A stretch of DNA of 50,950 bases from positions 1-50,950 of the forward strand of contig CBDHDN010000076.1 of assembly GCA_965261585.1 (NCBI GenBank), written 5' to 3'. Both the position numbers and the translations under genes were made by a program. A model generated the notes under the pieces. It did no database searches. It saw only the letters and a list, made by a program, of their open reading frames with translations, and was not told where the DNA came from. Each line of letters opens with the position of its first letter. Position 1 is the stretch's first letter. This document shows positions 1 through 7,231 of the stretch, piece by piece. The stretch is from CBDHDN01 sp965261585. Lineage in GTDB: Bacteria; Pseudomonadota; Alphaproteobacteria; UBA6615.

Positions 1-163
1 TCCTGCGTTTGATCCGATCTAGGCAATTGAATCATAACGCATATTGGGAGTTCGGCGGTGCCTTTCGTGAATCTTCCAGGCTAGCCCCCTCGAATCTCAG
101 TAAGCGCGGGTCGGTGTAACGGGGCCAAGATTAAACCTGAACCGACATGTCTTTCGAAACAGT
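1..163. other. Low-GC stretch, no gene recognised
   Basis: This is AT-richer than the bulk of the window and forms the edge of the low-GC segment that carries the methyltransferase. Short open frames on both strands lack a ribosome binding site and a recognisable product. I see nothing else in it. Confidence 0.4.
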
Positions 164-403
164 TCACGTTTTCGTAATCTTGGTCATGACAGAGCCGGAC
201 AATCCAAGCGCCAGTCTAGACGTGCGAGGGACTCCCCTATCGAGCCAAAAGTGGGCCCTCGATAGCTTTCGCAGGAAAGGCTCTGCTGCTTGGGGAAGAA
301 ATTTAAGATATAACTTGTCGAACATAACAAACCAGTCCGTTGGTATAAGATCGACTTCAACTCCGTTGAAGTAGTCTAATATAAGCTTTCTGGTTAGCGT
401 CAC
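164..403 (-). pseudogene. Methyltransferase C-terminal part in a shifted frame
   Basis: This 79-codon frame begins at a GTG that overlaps the TGA of the upstream methyltransferase frame. It reads LTRKLILDYFNGVEVDLIP, then WFVMFDKLYLKFLP and LSRAHFWLDRGVP. That is the usual C-terminal cap of class I methyltransferases, which follows the LRPGG core strand. The frame stays open a few codons upstream, across an AAGAAGAAG run near 420-430, so one added or missing base there would join the two parts into a protein of about 275 residues. Translational coupling of two separate proteins is the alternative, but a free-standing cap is unlikely. I read it as one gene with a frameshift or a sequence error. 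Confidence 0.6.
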
Positions 404-996
404 ATCACCAGCCGCTTCATCTTCTTCTTGTCATGAAAGACGTGATACAACCGGTTCTCGCCGAACGAATCGGCAAAAAATCCCTGTCCGCCAGGCCTTA
501 GCAGCTGGTTGAATTCGCTCGCCACCCCCTCATATTTGATGGAATGGTGAAGTGAGGCATGGCCCACGATAAAATCAATACAAGAATCGTTCAGTGTAAC
601 ATTTTCCAAGCTCTCAGCGTGAAACGAGCAATTCTCGTTAACGCCCAACCTTTCGGCCAACCTTTCAGCTGCCCCACAGCCTTCCTCGGATATATCCACG
701 CCCACGACCCGGTAGCCCCTGCACGCCAGATAGGCCGATAAATTTCCGAGTCCACACCCGGCGTCTAATATGGTGATATCGCGGCACTGTTTGCCCGTCG
801 CGCTAACCGCCTCTATGAGAAGACTCGTCGCAAGTCCAAGCACAAAACCTTTGGTATGGCCTCCGCGATAAAACGGATTTAGCATTTCGTGCTCAAATTT
901 TTGCGCTAATTCTTCCTTTGTCCCTACTGATGTAATTTCCCAACCTTTGTATTGCTCGTTATATCCTTTCTTGTCCGTTTTATTTGGCGCAGACAT
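400..996 (-). CDS. Class I SAM-dependent methyltransferase, N-terminal part of a frameshifted gene
   Basis: The frame carries a Rossmann-type methyltransferase core. Motif I is ILDAGCGLGNLSAYLACRG, followed by VVGVDISEEG and then the motif IV/post-I region FIVGHASLHH and LLRPGGQGFFADSF. The substrate is not evident. I start at the ATG of MSAPNKTDKK because the 22 residues upstream are low-complexity and high-GC, unlike the rest of the gene. The frame stops abruptly at MKRLVM after the last core strand, whereas the family usually carries a further 60-80 residues. Those residues are present in another frame directly downstream (164-403). The gene is clearly lower in GC than its right-hand neighbours, which suggests acquisition. 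Family assignment is solid; the substrate is unknown. Confidence 0.75.
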   Translation of the reverse strand: MSAPNKTDKKGYNEQYKGWEITSVGTKEELAQKFEHEMLNPFYRGGHTKGFVLGLATSLLIEAVSATGKQCRDITILDAGCGLGNLSAYLACRGYRVVGVDISEEGCGAAERLAERLGVNENCSFHAESLENVTLNDSCIDFIVGHASLHHSIKYEGVASEFNQLLRPGGQGFFADSFGENRLYHVFHDKKKMKRLVM

Positions 997-1174
997 CGCC
1001 AGCGGTGTAGCACGCCGCTGTCTCGCACGACTCGAGGAAGGGCTGGCGGTGGCTCGCAGCATGGCAATGCTCGCGCTCGACGGGAAGCCGGCGACGATAG
1101 GTCGACACCGTTACCAAAGCGTTGCGCCCCGGCGCGCGCGCCGCGTCGGTCGGCACGTGGCGGTCCAGGGGCTT

Positions 1175-2002
1175 CTAATACCGCAACGCTGCCAGCAGCA
1201 GGCGCACGGGCCGCCCCGGCAAGACCGGCCGCAGGCGGAACGGGTCATTGCCGGCACGGCGCAGCGCGCGCAGATAGCCATCGGCGAGAGTCGCGACCAG
1301 CAAGCCCGGGCGCGCCGTTTCCGGCACGAGCGGCCGTTGCTGTCGCGCCTCGCCCAGGCGGCGCTCGACCGCCGCGGCTATCTCGCCGATCACCGCACTG
1401 AGCCCCGGCGTCGGCCGCAGCTCCAGCACATCGCGCCGGGCGACACCGGCGGCGTCGAGCAGATCGGCGGGCAGGTAGAGCCGGCCGGCCCGGGCGTGGA
1501 ATGGGACGGCGCGGACCAGGCCCAACAGGGACCAGGCGATGCCGACATGGCGGGCCGCGGTATGGGCCGGGCCGTCGCGCTGACCGAGCACCTGTTGCAC
1601 CAGGGCCATAAGCGTGGCCGTCGTTTCCGCGGCATAGTCCTCGAGCTGGCGAAGCGTCGCCGGCGGCTCGTCGCTCAAATCGAACCGGCGCGCCTCGATC
1701 ATGCGGTCGAACAGCGCCGGGGTCAGCGCGTGTTCCCGCAGCGGCTCGGCCAACGCCTGCAGCACCGGGTGCTCGCGGACGACGCCGCGGCTGAGCTCAT
1801 CGATCGCCTCGCGCCACCAGGTCAGCCGGATCTCGCCGAGCAGCGGCTCGCTGACCGTCTCGCGGGTACGCGCGACCTCGATGTTGAGGGCATAGAGCGC
1901 AAAGACCGCCGCGCGCCGGGCGGCCGGAACGAACAGCGTCGTCAGGTAGCGGTCGTGATCGTGGCGCCGCACCTGGGCCGCGCAATGGGACAAACCCGCC
2001 AC
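1175..2002 (-). CDS. Squalene/phytoene synthase family protein, NDUFAF6-like
   Basis: About 276 residues. The first helix region reads RYLTTLFVP with the LYALNIEVARTRE segment. Next come LGEIRLTWWREAID and an acidic patch in the middle (DEPPATLRQLEDYA). It belongs to the trans-isoprenyl diphosphate synthase fold, but to the short alphaproteobacterial branch that includes mitochondrial NDUFAF6, a complex I assembly factor. The strict DxxxD motifs of true squalene and phytoene synthases are not well kept, so a carotenoid or hopanoid enzyme is not assured. I start at a GTG with GGAAG eight bases upstream; a TTG at 2023 is the longer alternative and has no such site. A Mth938-domain gene (an NDUFAF3 homologue) lies nearby. 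Family certain, role inferred. Confidence 0.8.
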   Translation of the reverse strand: MAGLSHCAAQVRRHDHDRYLTTLFVPAARRAAVFALYALNIEVARTRETVSEPLLGEIRLTWWREAIDELSRGVVREHPVLQALAEPLREHALTPALFDRMIEARRFDLSDEPPATLRQLEDYAAETTATLMALVQQVLGQRDGPAHTAARHVGIAWSLLGLVRAVPFHARAGRLYLPADLLDAAGVARRDVLELRPTPGLSAVIGEIAAAVERRLGEARQQRPLVPETARPGLLVATLADGYLRALRRAGNDPFRLRPVLPGRPVRLLLAALRY

Positions 2003-2090
2003 GTCTCCAGCTTCCGAAATCAACGCCCGCGCGACTGGACCACTTGCCGGCCGGGCGCGACAGTCAGAAATATCGCTGGGTTGCCGATTC

Positions 2091-2099
2091 TGCTATAGT
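2091..2099 (+). promoter_or_regulatory. Extended -10 promoter candidate
   Basis: TGCTATAGT matches the extended -10 consensus TGnTATAAT at eight of nine positions. It lies 33 bases upstream of the small membrane peptide start. No convincing -35 hexamer is present, which is acceptable for an extended -10 promoter. It would drive the small ORF and the PuuD-like gene together. Confidence 0.4.
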
Positions 2100-2131
2100 T
2101 CGAGTCGGTATTCGTCAGACGGGGGACAGCG

Positions 2132-2221
2132 ATGAATCCGCTCGAATCGCTAAATAACACAATCATCACAGGCATCGTCCTGACCGTGATCATGGTCGTG
2201 GTCGTGCTCGTCATCACCTAG
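2132..2221 (+). CDS. 29-residue single-span membrane peptide
   Basis: A short frame encodes a peptide beginning MNPLESLNNTIITGIVL. Residues 11-28 are continuously hydrophobic (Ile, Val, Leu, Met), enough for one membrane span with a short polar N-terminus. A GGGGGA ribosome binding site sits six bases before the ATG, and an extended -10 promoter lies upstream. The stop is 17 bases before the start of the PuuD-like membrane protein, so the two are probably co-transcribed. It may be a small subunit or regulator of that protein. I recognise no family. The binding site and clean hydrophobic span support a real gene, but its length makes chance possible. Confidence 0.55.
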   Translation: MNPLESLNNTIITGIVLTVIMVVVVLVIT

Positions 2222-2238
2222 GACGGGGGAACCAAGCC

Positions 2239-2751
2239 ATGACGTTGGGTTTTGAATTCTGGGTATTCATCGTCCGGTGGCTGCACGTCTTGAGCGGCGT
2301 CATGTGGATCGGGCTGTTGTGGTACTTCAACTTCGTCCAGATCCCGAGCATGCCCAACATACCGGACGACCAGAAGCCGGCGATCAGCAAGGTGATCGCG
2401 CCCGCGGCGCTGTTCTGGTTCCGCTGGTCGGCGCTCTCGACGCTGGTCTGGGGCCTGATCCTGGCGGGCATGAACCGGTACATCGGGGATGCCTTGGAGC
2501 TCGGAATCGGCACCGGCAATGCTACGATTTCGATGCTCGGTTTCGGCATGTGGATGGGCATCATCATGGCCTTCAACGTCTGGTTTGTGATCTGGCCGAA
2601 CCAGAAGAAGGCGCTGGGTATTGTTGAGGCGGACGCCGACGCGAAGAAAAAGGCGGCGCGCACAGCCATGCTGTTCTCGCGCACCAACACGGCGCTCTCG
2701 ATCCCGATGCTGTTCGCAATGGTCAGCGCACAGAACTCGTTCTTCACCTAA
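2239..2751 (+). CDS. Urate hydroxylase PuuD-like membrane protein, short form
   Basis: A 170-residue integral membrane protein with about four spans. It starts with WLHVLSGVMWIGLLWYFNFV, where conserved His and Trp lie in the first span. FWFRWSALSTLVWGLIL, MWMGIIMAFNVWFVIWPNQKK and a final span around SIPMLFAMVSAQ follow. This matches the N-terminal membrane domain of the PuuD family (urate_ox_N). Full PuuD is about 400 residues and ends in a cytochrome c domain; no CxxCH motif occurs here or downstream. Urate oxidation by this short form is therefore doubtful, and a haem-binding or electron-transfer role is possible. A GGGGGA site precedes the ATG. It follows the 29-residue peptide by 17 bases. 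Confidence 0.75.
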   Translation: MTLGFEFWVFIVRWLHVLSGVMWIGLLWYFNFVQIPSMPNIPDDQKPAISKVIAPAALFWFRWSALSTLVWGLILAGMNRYIGDALELGIGTGNATISMLGFGMWMGIIMAFNVWFVIWPNQKKALGIVEADADAKKKAARTAMLFSRTNTALSIPMLFAMVSAQNSFFT

Positions 2752-2807
2752 GCATCCCGTTGGAGCCGGGGCCCTGGTCGGGCCCCGGCCTCTCGCGCGT
2801 TGTCGCG

Positions 2808-3224
2808 TCAGCGATGTCGCGCACTTGTGAAGGGGTTCACGATCCCGACGGCAAAGCGCCGGAAATCCTTTTCATTGCGTGTAGCCACGGCGAGACCGTG
2901 TCTTGCGGCCGTTGCGGCAATCATCGCGTCAATAGACAGAGCATCGGACTTTCGGTGCATGAACCGGGCCCAAATCCGGAACGTGTCCGCATCCATCGGC
3001 AGTATCCCGTAGCTGGCCTCCACCTGATCGAGCCAGCCACCGAGTTCTTCGGCCTTCGGGGGATCTTGCTCGCGCGTGACCTCGATCCCCGCTTGGATCT
3101 CTCCGATCGTTACGACACTCAGATAAAGGCGGTCGGCCGGGATATCCTCAATCCACGCAAGAACGCCCTTGTGCGGCCGCGAACGACGAAGTTCGGAAAC
3201 GACGTTCGTATCCAGGACATACAC
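2808..3224 (-). CDS. vapC: PIN-domain ribonuclease toxin, VapC/FitB type
   Basis: 138 residues with the PIN-domain layout. MYVLDTNVVSEL at the start holds the first catalytic Asp, VVTIGEIQAG holds the Glu, and DALSIDAMIAATA and ATRNEKDF hold the later acidic residues. Such proteins are Mg-dependent RNases, usually cutting tRNA or rRNA, and are neutralised by a cognate antitoxin. The gene follows the antitoxin with three bases between them, the normal order of a type II pair. All four acidic positions are present, so it looks active. VapC and FitB cannot be told apart from sequence alone. Confidence 0.88.
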   Translation of the reverse strand: MYVLDTNVVSELRRSRPHKGVLAWIEDIPADRLYLSVVTIGEIQAGIEVTREQDPPKAEELGGWLDQVEASYGILPMDADTFRIWARFMHRKSDALSIDAMIAATAARHGLAVATRNEKDFRRFAVGIVNPFTSARHR

Positions 3225-3227
3225 CGG

Positions 3228-3488
3228 CTATTCGATCACGGGCGTGGGCCGTCGACGCAGTTTCCTACGTGGCGGGACCAGTGCCTCTGACCTGGGCCCC
3301 GGCGCCAGCAGGAGCTCCTTTAGGCTTGGGCGGGTCATCTGTTGCATCCTGCGCCATTGCTCGATGGAAACAAGAACCGCGGCCTCGACCCCGCGACGCG
3401 TGACGACCTGCGGGCCCTCTCTCAAGCTTGCCTCGAGGAACTCGCTGAACCGAGCCTTTGCATCCTGCACCTGCCAAACTTTACCCAC
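3228..3488 (-). CDS. Type II antitoxin, Phd/YefM-like
   Basis: About 86 residues. The N-terminal half reads VWQVQDAKARFSEFLEAS followed by VVTRRGVEAAVLVSIEQW, the Phd/YefM DNA-binding fold. The C-terminal half is basic and Pro-rich (LAPGPRSEALVPPRRK) and would wrap the toxin. I start at GTG because a GGAGG site lies seven bases upstream; an ATG at 3506 with no good site would add six residues. A perfect 16-bp palindrome lies 27-42 bases upstream and is a likely operator for autoregulation by the toxin-antitoxin complex. Confidence 0.85.
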   Translation of the reverse strand: MGKVWQVQDAKARFSEFLEASLREGPQVVTRRGVEAAVLVSIEQWRRMQQMTRPSLKELLLAPGPRSEALVPPRRKLRRRPTPVIE

Positions 3489-3514
3489 CGCACGCCTCCA
3501 CGTCATAGAACAAT

Positions 3515-3530
3515 CTAGTCATATGACTAG
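3515..3530 (-). promoter_or_regulatory. Perfect 16-bp palindrome, antitoxin operator candidate
   Basis: CTAGTCATATGACTAG is its own reverse complement over all 16 bases. It lies just upstream of the antitoxin start. Phd/YefM complexes usually repress their own promoter by binding such palindromes, so an operator role fits. Function is inferred from position and symmetry. Confidence 0.6.
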
Positions 3531-3566
3531 TCCACACGACTGTCAAGCCGTCTGAGAGTGGCCGTC

Positions 3567-3974
3567 CTACACCGGCAGCAGGGCGGCGGCGACGCGGCGT
3601 TCCTCGCCACGCAGCAGGTTGAAGGTGCGGCAGGCGGCGCCGGTGTCCATGGCGTCGACCGCAATCGACACGGGCTGACACGCCTGGCGCAGCCAGGCCG
3701 GCACCATTTCCGTGCGCGGGCCGCAGCCGACGAGCAGGATATCGATCTCCGCTGCCCGGTCGATCACCGCGGCAAAGGCGGCCGCCGCATCCAGGTCCGC
3801 GAACGTCGCGCCCGGCCGGTCGAGCGCGGCCCGGTCGAGCATGGCCCAGTCGAGCGTGGCATTTGGAAAGACGATGACGGGGCCGGCATAGACGTGGCCG
3901 CTGATGCGAAAGCGACCGTCGCCGTAGCTCTCGATGAACTGGCGTGCGCCGTCGCCCTCGCCGCTATCCGACAG
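3567..3974 (-). CDS. Mth938-domain protein, NDUFAF3-like
   Basis: The frame contains FIESYGDGRFRISGHVYAG, then VIVFPNATLDW, EIDILLVGCGPRTEMVP and FNLLRGEERRVAAALLP. These are the hallmarks of the Mth938 domain found in mitochondrial NDUFAF3. NDUFAF3 homologues are known to sit next to secD/secF, as here. The domain clearly begins upstream of the first ATG (3842), yet no ATG, GTG or TTG occurs between the secF stop and the domain. The only candidate start is CTG at 3974, three bases after the secF TGA and in the same frame as secF. The start may be a rare CTG, or the start region may be damaged. A 15-bp triplet repeat lies inside the gene (3817-3861). Confidence 0.75.
   Translation of the reverse strand: MSDSGEGDGARQFIESYGDGRFRISGHVYAGPVIVFPNATLDWAMLDRAALDRPGATFADLDAAAAFAAVIDRAAEIDILLVGCGPRTEMVPAWLRQACQPVSIAVDAMDTGAACRTFNLLRGEERRVAAALLPV
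3817..3861 (-). repeat. Three 15-bp tandem units inside the Mth938 gene
   Basis: Three consecutive 15-base units of the form CGGTCGAGCGCGGCC differ at a few positions. On the minus strand they encode a repeating LDxAx pentapeptide. The array is in frame, so it lengthens the protein without breaking it. Similar 15-bp arrays occur in tatB and in the ABC ATPase gene. Confidence 0.7.
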
Positions 3975-3977
3975 CGC

Positions 3978-4925
3978 TCAGGCGCCCTGCTGTTCCGCCG
4001 GCGCGCCGTCCTCCTCGACACCAGCGACCGCTGATTGCCGCAGCTTCATGAACAGCAGCACCGGGACGGCCACGAAGATCGAGGAGTAGGTGCCGATCAC
4101 GACGCCCCAGATCAGCGCGAGCGCGAAGTCGCGGATGATCGGCCCGCCGAGCACGACCAGCGCCATCACGGCCACGAGCGTCGTCAGGCTGGTCATCGTC
4201 GTGCGCGACAGCGTGCTGTTGATAGCCAGGTTCAAGAGGTCCGACAGGGCCAGCTTCTTGTACTTGCGCAGCATCTCGCGCACGCGGTCGTAGATGACCA
4301 CCGTGTCGTTGATCGAGTAACCGGCGATCGTCAGGATCGCCGCCACGGTGGCCAGGTTGAACTCGAGCTGGGTGACGGCGAACAGGCCGATCGTCGTGAT
4401 GACGTCGTGCGCCAGGGCGATGATTGCGCCGACGCCGAAGCGCCACTCGAAGCGGAAGGCGATGTAGATCATGATGGCGCCCAGCGCCAGGACGACTGCC
4501 AGGATCGCCGCTCGCACGAGCTCACGGCCGACCGTCGGGCCGACGAACTCGGTCCGCCTGTACTCGACGACCGCGGCGCCCAGCGTGTCCTTGACCAGCG
4601 TGATCGCGGCGAGCTGCTCGTCCTCGCCGCCCTCCTGGCGCTGGACCCGGATCAGCACGATGTCCGGCCCGCCGAACGCCTGAATCTGGACCTCGCCGAG
4701 GTCGAGCCCGCCCATTGTCCGGCGCAGCGCGGGGATGTCGGATGGTCCGCTCGTCTGCGCCTCGATCAGGATGCCGCCGCGGAAATCGATGCCGAAGTTC
4801 AGCCCCTGCGCGACGAAGAACAGGACCGAGGCGACGACCAGCACGGCCGACAGGACGAACGCGACCCGCCGCTTGCCGACGAAGTCGAACTTGGTCTCGG
4901 CGGGGATGAGTCTGACTGACCACAT
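3978..4925 (-). CDS. secF: Protein translocase subunit SecF
   Basis: 315 residues, normal for SecF. The N-terminal span is followed by LNFGIDFRGGILIEAQ, the signature of the first periplasmic domain. The C-terminal membrane bundle includes GYSINDTVVIYDRVREMLRK and the closing SLTTLVAVMALVVLGGP region. With SecD and YajC it forms the auxiliary complex that uses the proton gradient to pull proteins through SecYEG. It starts 11 bases downstream of secD and ends in TGA just before the Mth938 gene. No lesions seen. Confidence 0.97.
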   Translation of the reverse strand: MWSVRLIPAETKFDFVGKRRVAFVLSAVLVVASVLFFVAQGLNFGIDFRGGILIEAQTSGPSDIPALRRTMGGLDLGEVQIQAFGGPDIVLIRVQRQEGGEDEQLAAITLVKDTLGAAVVEYRRTEFVGPTVGRELVRAAILAVVLALGAIMIYIAFRFEWRFGVGAIIALAHDVITTIGLFAVTQLEFNLATVAAILTIAGYSINDTVVIYDRVREMLRKYKKLALSDLLNLAINSTLSRTTMTSLTTLVAVMALVVLGGPIIRDFALALIWGVVIGTYSSIFVAVPVLLFMKLRQSAVAGVEEDGAPAEQQGA

Positions 4926-4935
4926 GACATACGCC

Positions 4936-6504
4936 TCAGATCGGCAGGGTCGACGGCTTGCGTTGGCGCAGCCAGACCACGACGATCAGCCGGGTTACCA
5001 TGATCGCCGTGAACATGGAGCTGACGATGCCGATCGACAGGGTCACGGCGAACCCCTTGATCGGCCCGCTGCCGAACTGGAACAGCAGGATCGCCGCGAT
5101 CAGGGTCGTCAAGTTGGAGTCGATGATCGTCGTCAGCGCCCGCCGATAGCCGGCGTCCACCGCCGAGATCGGCGTTCGCCCGGACCGCACTTCTTCGCGT
5201 ATGCGTTCGAAGATCAGCACGTTGGCGTCGACGGCCATGCCGACGGTCAGGACGATGCCGGCGATGCCCGGCAGCGTCAGGGTCGCCTGCAACGCCGACA
5301 GCGCGGCAAGGATCAGGGCAATATTCAGGATCAGGGCGACGTTGGCCATCAGGCCGAACAGGCCATAGATCGCCGCCATGAACACAACAACGAGGATCAG
5401 GCCGACGACGCTGGCAATCTTGCCGGCGGCGATGGAATCGGCGCCGAGCCCGGGACCGACCGTGCGCTCCTCCAGGATATTGAGCGGGGCCGGCAGGGCG
5501 CCGGCGCGCAACAGGATCGCCAGGTCGTTGACCTCTTGCGTCGTGAAGCGGCCGGTGATGATGCCGCTGCCGCCGAGGATGGCTGAGCGGATGACCGGGG
5601 CGCTGATGACCTCGTTGTCCAGCACGATGGCCAGGCGCTCGTTGACGTGCGCCGCCGTGATCTCGCCGAAGCGGCGGCCGCCGACCGTATCGAAGCGGAA
5701 GCTGACGACGGCCTGGCCCTGCTGAAAATCCGCCGCCGCGTTGGTCAGCCGTTCGCCGCCGACCGAGACCTCGCGGCGCACCACGTATTGGGCATTGGCC
5801 TGCCCGTCGGCGGCGTCGAGCAGCATCGAGCCCGGCGGCAGCTGGCCGGCCCGGGCCTGCGCCACCGGCGTCTCCTCGTCGATCAGATGGAAGTTCAGCT
5901 TCGCCGTGCGGCCGAGCAGGCGCTTGATGCGCTCGGGATCGTCCACGCCCGGCAGCTGCACGAGGATCCGCTCGTCGCCCTGGCGCTGGATCGTCGGCTC
6001 GGACGTGCCGGTCTCGTCGACGCGGCGGCGCACGACCTCGATCGACTGTTCGACGGCGGCGTCACGGCGCACGGCACGCGCCTCCTCGCTGAGTCCGAGG
6101 AAGAACGTGCCGTCGTCATTGACGCGCAACGTGAAACTGGGATCGATATCGCGGATGGCATTTCGCGCGGCCTCGATCTCGCCCGGGTCGCGCACCTTGA
6201 ACGTGACGCCATTGCCCCGCTTGCCCAACCCGGTGTAGCCGATCCGCTCGCCGCGCAGCTGTCGGCGCACCGTCGACACCGCGGTCTCCAGGTCCTGTTC
6301 GACGACCGCCTCCGTTTCGACCTCGAGCAGCAGCGAGGAGCCGCCTTGCAGGTCGAGCCCGAGATTGACCGTCTTGTGCGGCACGAAAGCCGGCAGCCCG
6401 GACGCCTCCTCGCCACGCGGGATAAAGTTCGGCACCGCAAAGGCGATGCCGAGCAGGGCTATAACGATCGTGACGATCGCCGACCAGCGGGAGTAGTTGA
6501 CCAT
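4936..6504 (-). CDS. secD: Protein translocase subunit SecD
   Basis: 522 residues. An N-terminal span is followed by VNLGLDLQGGSSLLLEV, then the P1 and P2 periplasmic domains with GTSEPTIQRQGDERILVQLP. Six C-terminal spans include GMAVDANVLIFERIREE and the LTTLIAAILLFQFGSGPIKG segment. The protein couples proton flow to late steps of export. A GAAGGAT ribosome binding site lies about ten bases before the ATG, directly downstream of a strong 21-bp hairpin in the yajC-secD spacer. It shares an operon with yajC upstream and secF downstream. Confidence 0.97.
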   Translation of the reverse strand: MVNYSRWSAIVTIVIALLGIAFAVPNFIPRGEEASGLPAFVPHKTVNLGLDLQGGSSLLLEVETEAVVEQDLETAVSTVRRQLRGERIGYTGLGKRGNGVTFKVRDPGEIEAARNAIRDIDPSFTLRVNDDGTFFLGLSEEARAVRRDAAVEQSIEVVRRRVDETGTSEPTIQRQGDERILVQLPGVDDPERIKRLLGRTAKLNFHLIDEETPVAQARAGQLPPGSMLLDAADGQANAQYVVRREVSVGGERLTNAAADFQQGQAVVSFRFDTVGGRRFGEITAAHVNERLAIVLDNEVISAPVIRSAILGGSGIITGRFTTQEVNDLAILLRAGALPAPLNILEERTVGPGLGADSIAAGKIASVVGLILVVVFMAAIYGLFGLMANVALILNIALILAALSALQATLTLPGIAGIVLTVGMAVDANVLIFERIREEVRSGRTPISAVDAGYRRALTTIIDSNLTTLIAAILLFQFGSGPIKGFAVTLSIGIVSSMFTAIMVTRLIVVVWLRQRKPSTLPI

Positions 6505-6527
6505 CGCTTCGCGCGATCCTTCAGGCC

Positions 6528-6577
6528 GGTGGTTCGATGCTGACGGATGGGTCCCTATCCGTCAGCATCGAACCACC
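6528..6577 (-). promoter_or_regulatory. Perfect 21-bp inverted repeat in the secD leader
   Basis: Two perfectly complementary 21-base arms (6528-6548 and 6557-6577) flank an 8-base spacer. The transcript would form a very stable hairpin ending some 14 bases upstream of the secD Shine-Dalgarno. There is no U-run on either side, so a simple terminator is unlikely. A control, processing or stability element between yajC and secD is more likely. It could also be a small palindromic repeat element of unknown copy number. Confidence 0.6.
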
Positions 6578-6604
6578 AACTTATTGATTCCGCGGGCTGA
6601 TTCA

Positions 6605-6632
6605 CCTAACGCTTAGGGCACCAAGCGTTAGG
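6605..6632 (-). promoter_or_regulatory. Second inverted repeat, 10-bp arms, after yajC
   Basis: CCTAACGCTT and AAGCGTTAGG are perfect complements separated by eight bases. The element starts 19 bases after the yajC stop and lies between yajC and the larger hairpin. No U-tract follows. It could protect the yajC 3' end or attenuate read-through into secDF. Confidence 0.5.
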
Positions 6633-6651
6633 ATCAGACCACTGGGCCGGT

Positions 6652-7086
6652 CTACTTCTTGCCACCAAGGAAGCCCCCGAGCATGCCCTTGACGGCGCTG
6701 CCGATATCCTGTGGCGCCGGTCCCTTCTGGCCCCCACTGCCGGCACCACCATCGCTCTTCGCCTTGGCCGGTTCCGGCCTGGTCAGTACATCGGTGAGGG
6801 TGGCGCGCGCACACACGACCTTGACGCCTTCGGCGATCTCGACGGTCACTTCGCGATCGTTCATGACACGGGTCACCGTGCCGATGATGCCGCCGCCGGT
6901 CAGGACCCGGTCGCCGCGGCGCACCTGGCCCAGCATCTCACGATGCGCCTTCGCCTTGCGCTGCTGCGGCCGGATCAGCAGGAAATAGAAGACCGCGAAG
7001 ATGAGCAGTAGCGGCGCCAGGTTGACGAACAGGCTGCCGCCGCCGCCACCGCCCCCCGCTTGTGCAAAAGCCGTGGAGATCAGCAT
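6652..7086 (-). CDS. yajC: Preprotein translocase subunit YajC
   Basis: 144 residues from the ATG of MLISTAFAQA; a start 15 bases earlier is possible. A Gly-rich stretch precedes the single span NLAPLLLIFAVFYFLLIRPQ. It is followed by the cytosolic motif QQRKAKAHREMLGQVRRGD and the small beta domain VLTGGGIIGTVTRV. The family is usually about 100-115 residues. Here the extra length is a C-terminal tail rich in Gly, Lys and Pro ending GMLGGFLGGKK. It partners SecDF, whose genes follow. Two hairpins lie between it and secD. Confidence 0.93.
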   Translation of the reverse strand: MLISTAFAQAGGGGGGGSLFVNLAPLLLIFAVFYFLLIRPQQRKAKAHREMLGQVRRGDRVLTGGGIIGTVTRVMNDREVTVEIAEGVKVVCARATLTDVLTRPEPAKAKSDGGAGSGGQKGPAPQDIGSAVKGMLGGFLGGKK

Positions 7087-7231
7087 TCGCGCTCCGCGCA
7101 AGTTTCGCCCGCCAGCCGGGCCGGACGCCGGATCATAGCGACGTGCAGCCGAAATGCAACGCCGGCTCCGCGTTGGCGGTCGGCCGCTTTCATGTTGGCG
7201 TTAGCGCCCCGCTGGCGAGTACCCTGACGAC

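Noticed and set aside
147..374. 75-codon plus-strand frame in the low-GC segment
   Set aside because: It lies opposite the methyltransferase C-terminal part, which has family similarity; no ribosome binding site or motif.
947..2098. Long plus-strand frame opposite the squalene/phytoene-synthase-family gene
   Set aside because: It is Arg- and Gln-rich without motifs or a ribosome binding site, and is a codon shadow of the real minus-strand gene.
4735..6543. Long plus-strand frames opposite secD and secF
   Set aside because: Low-complexity Asp/Gln/Arg-rich products, mirror images of clearly real secD and secF.
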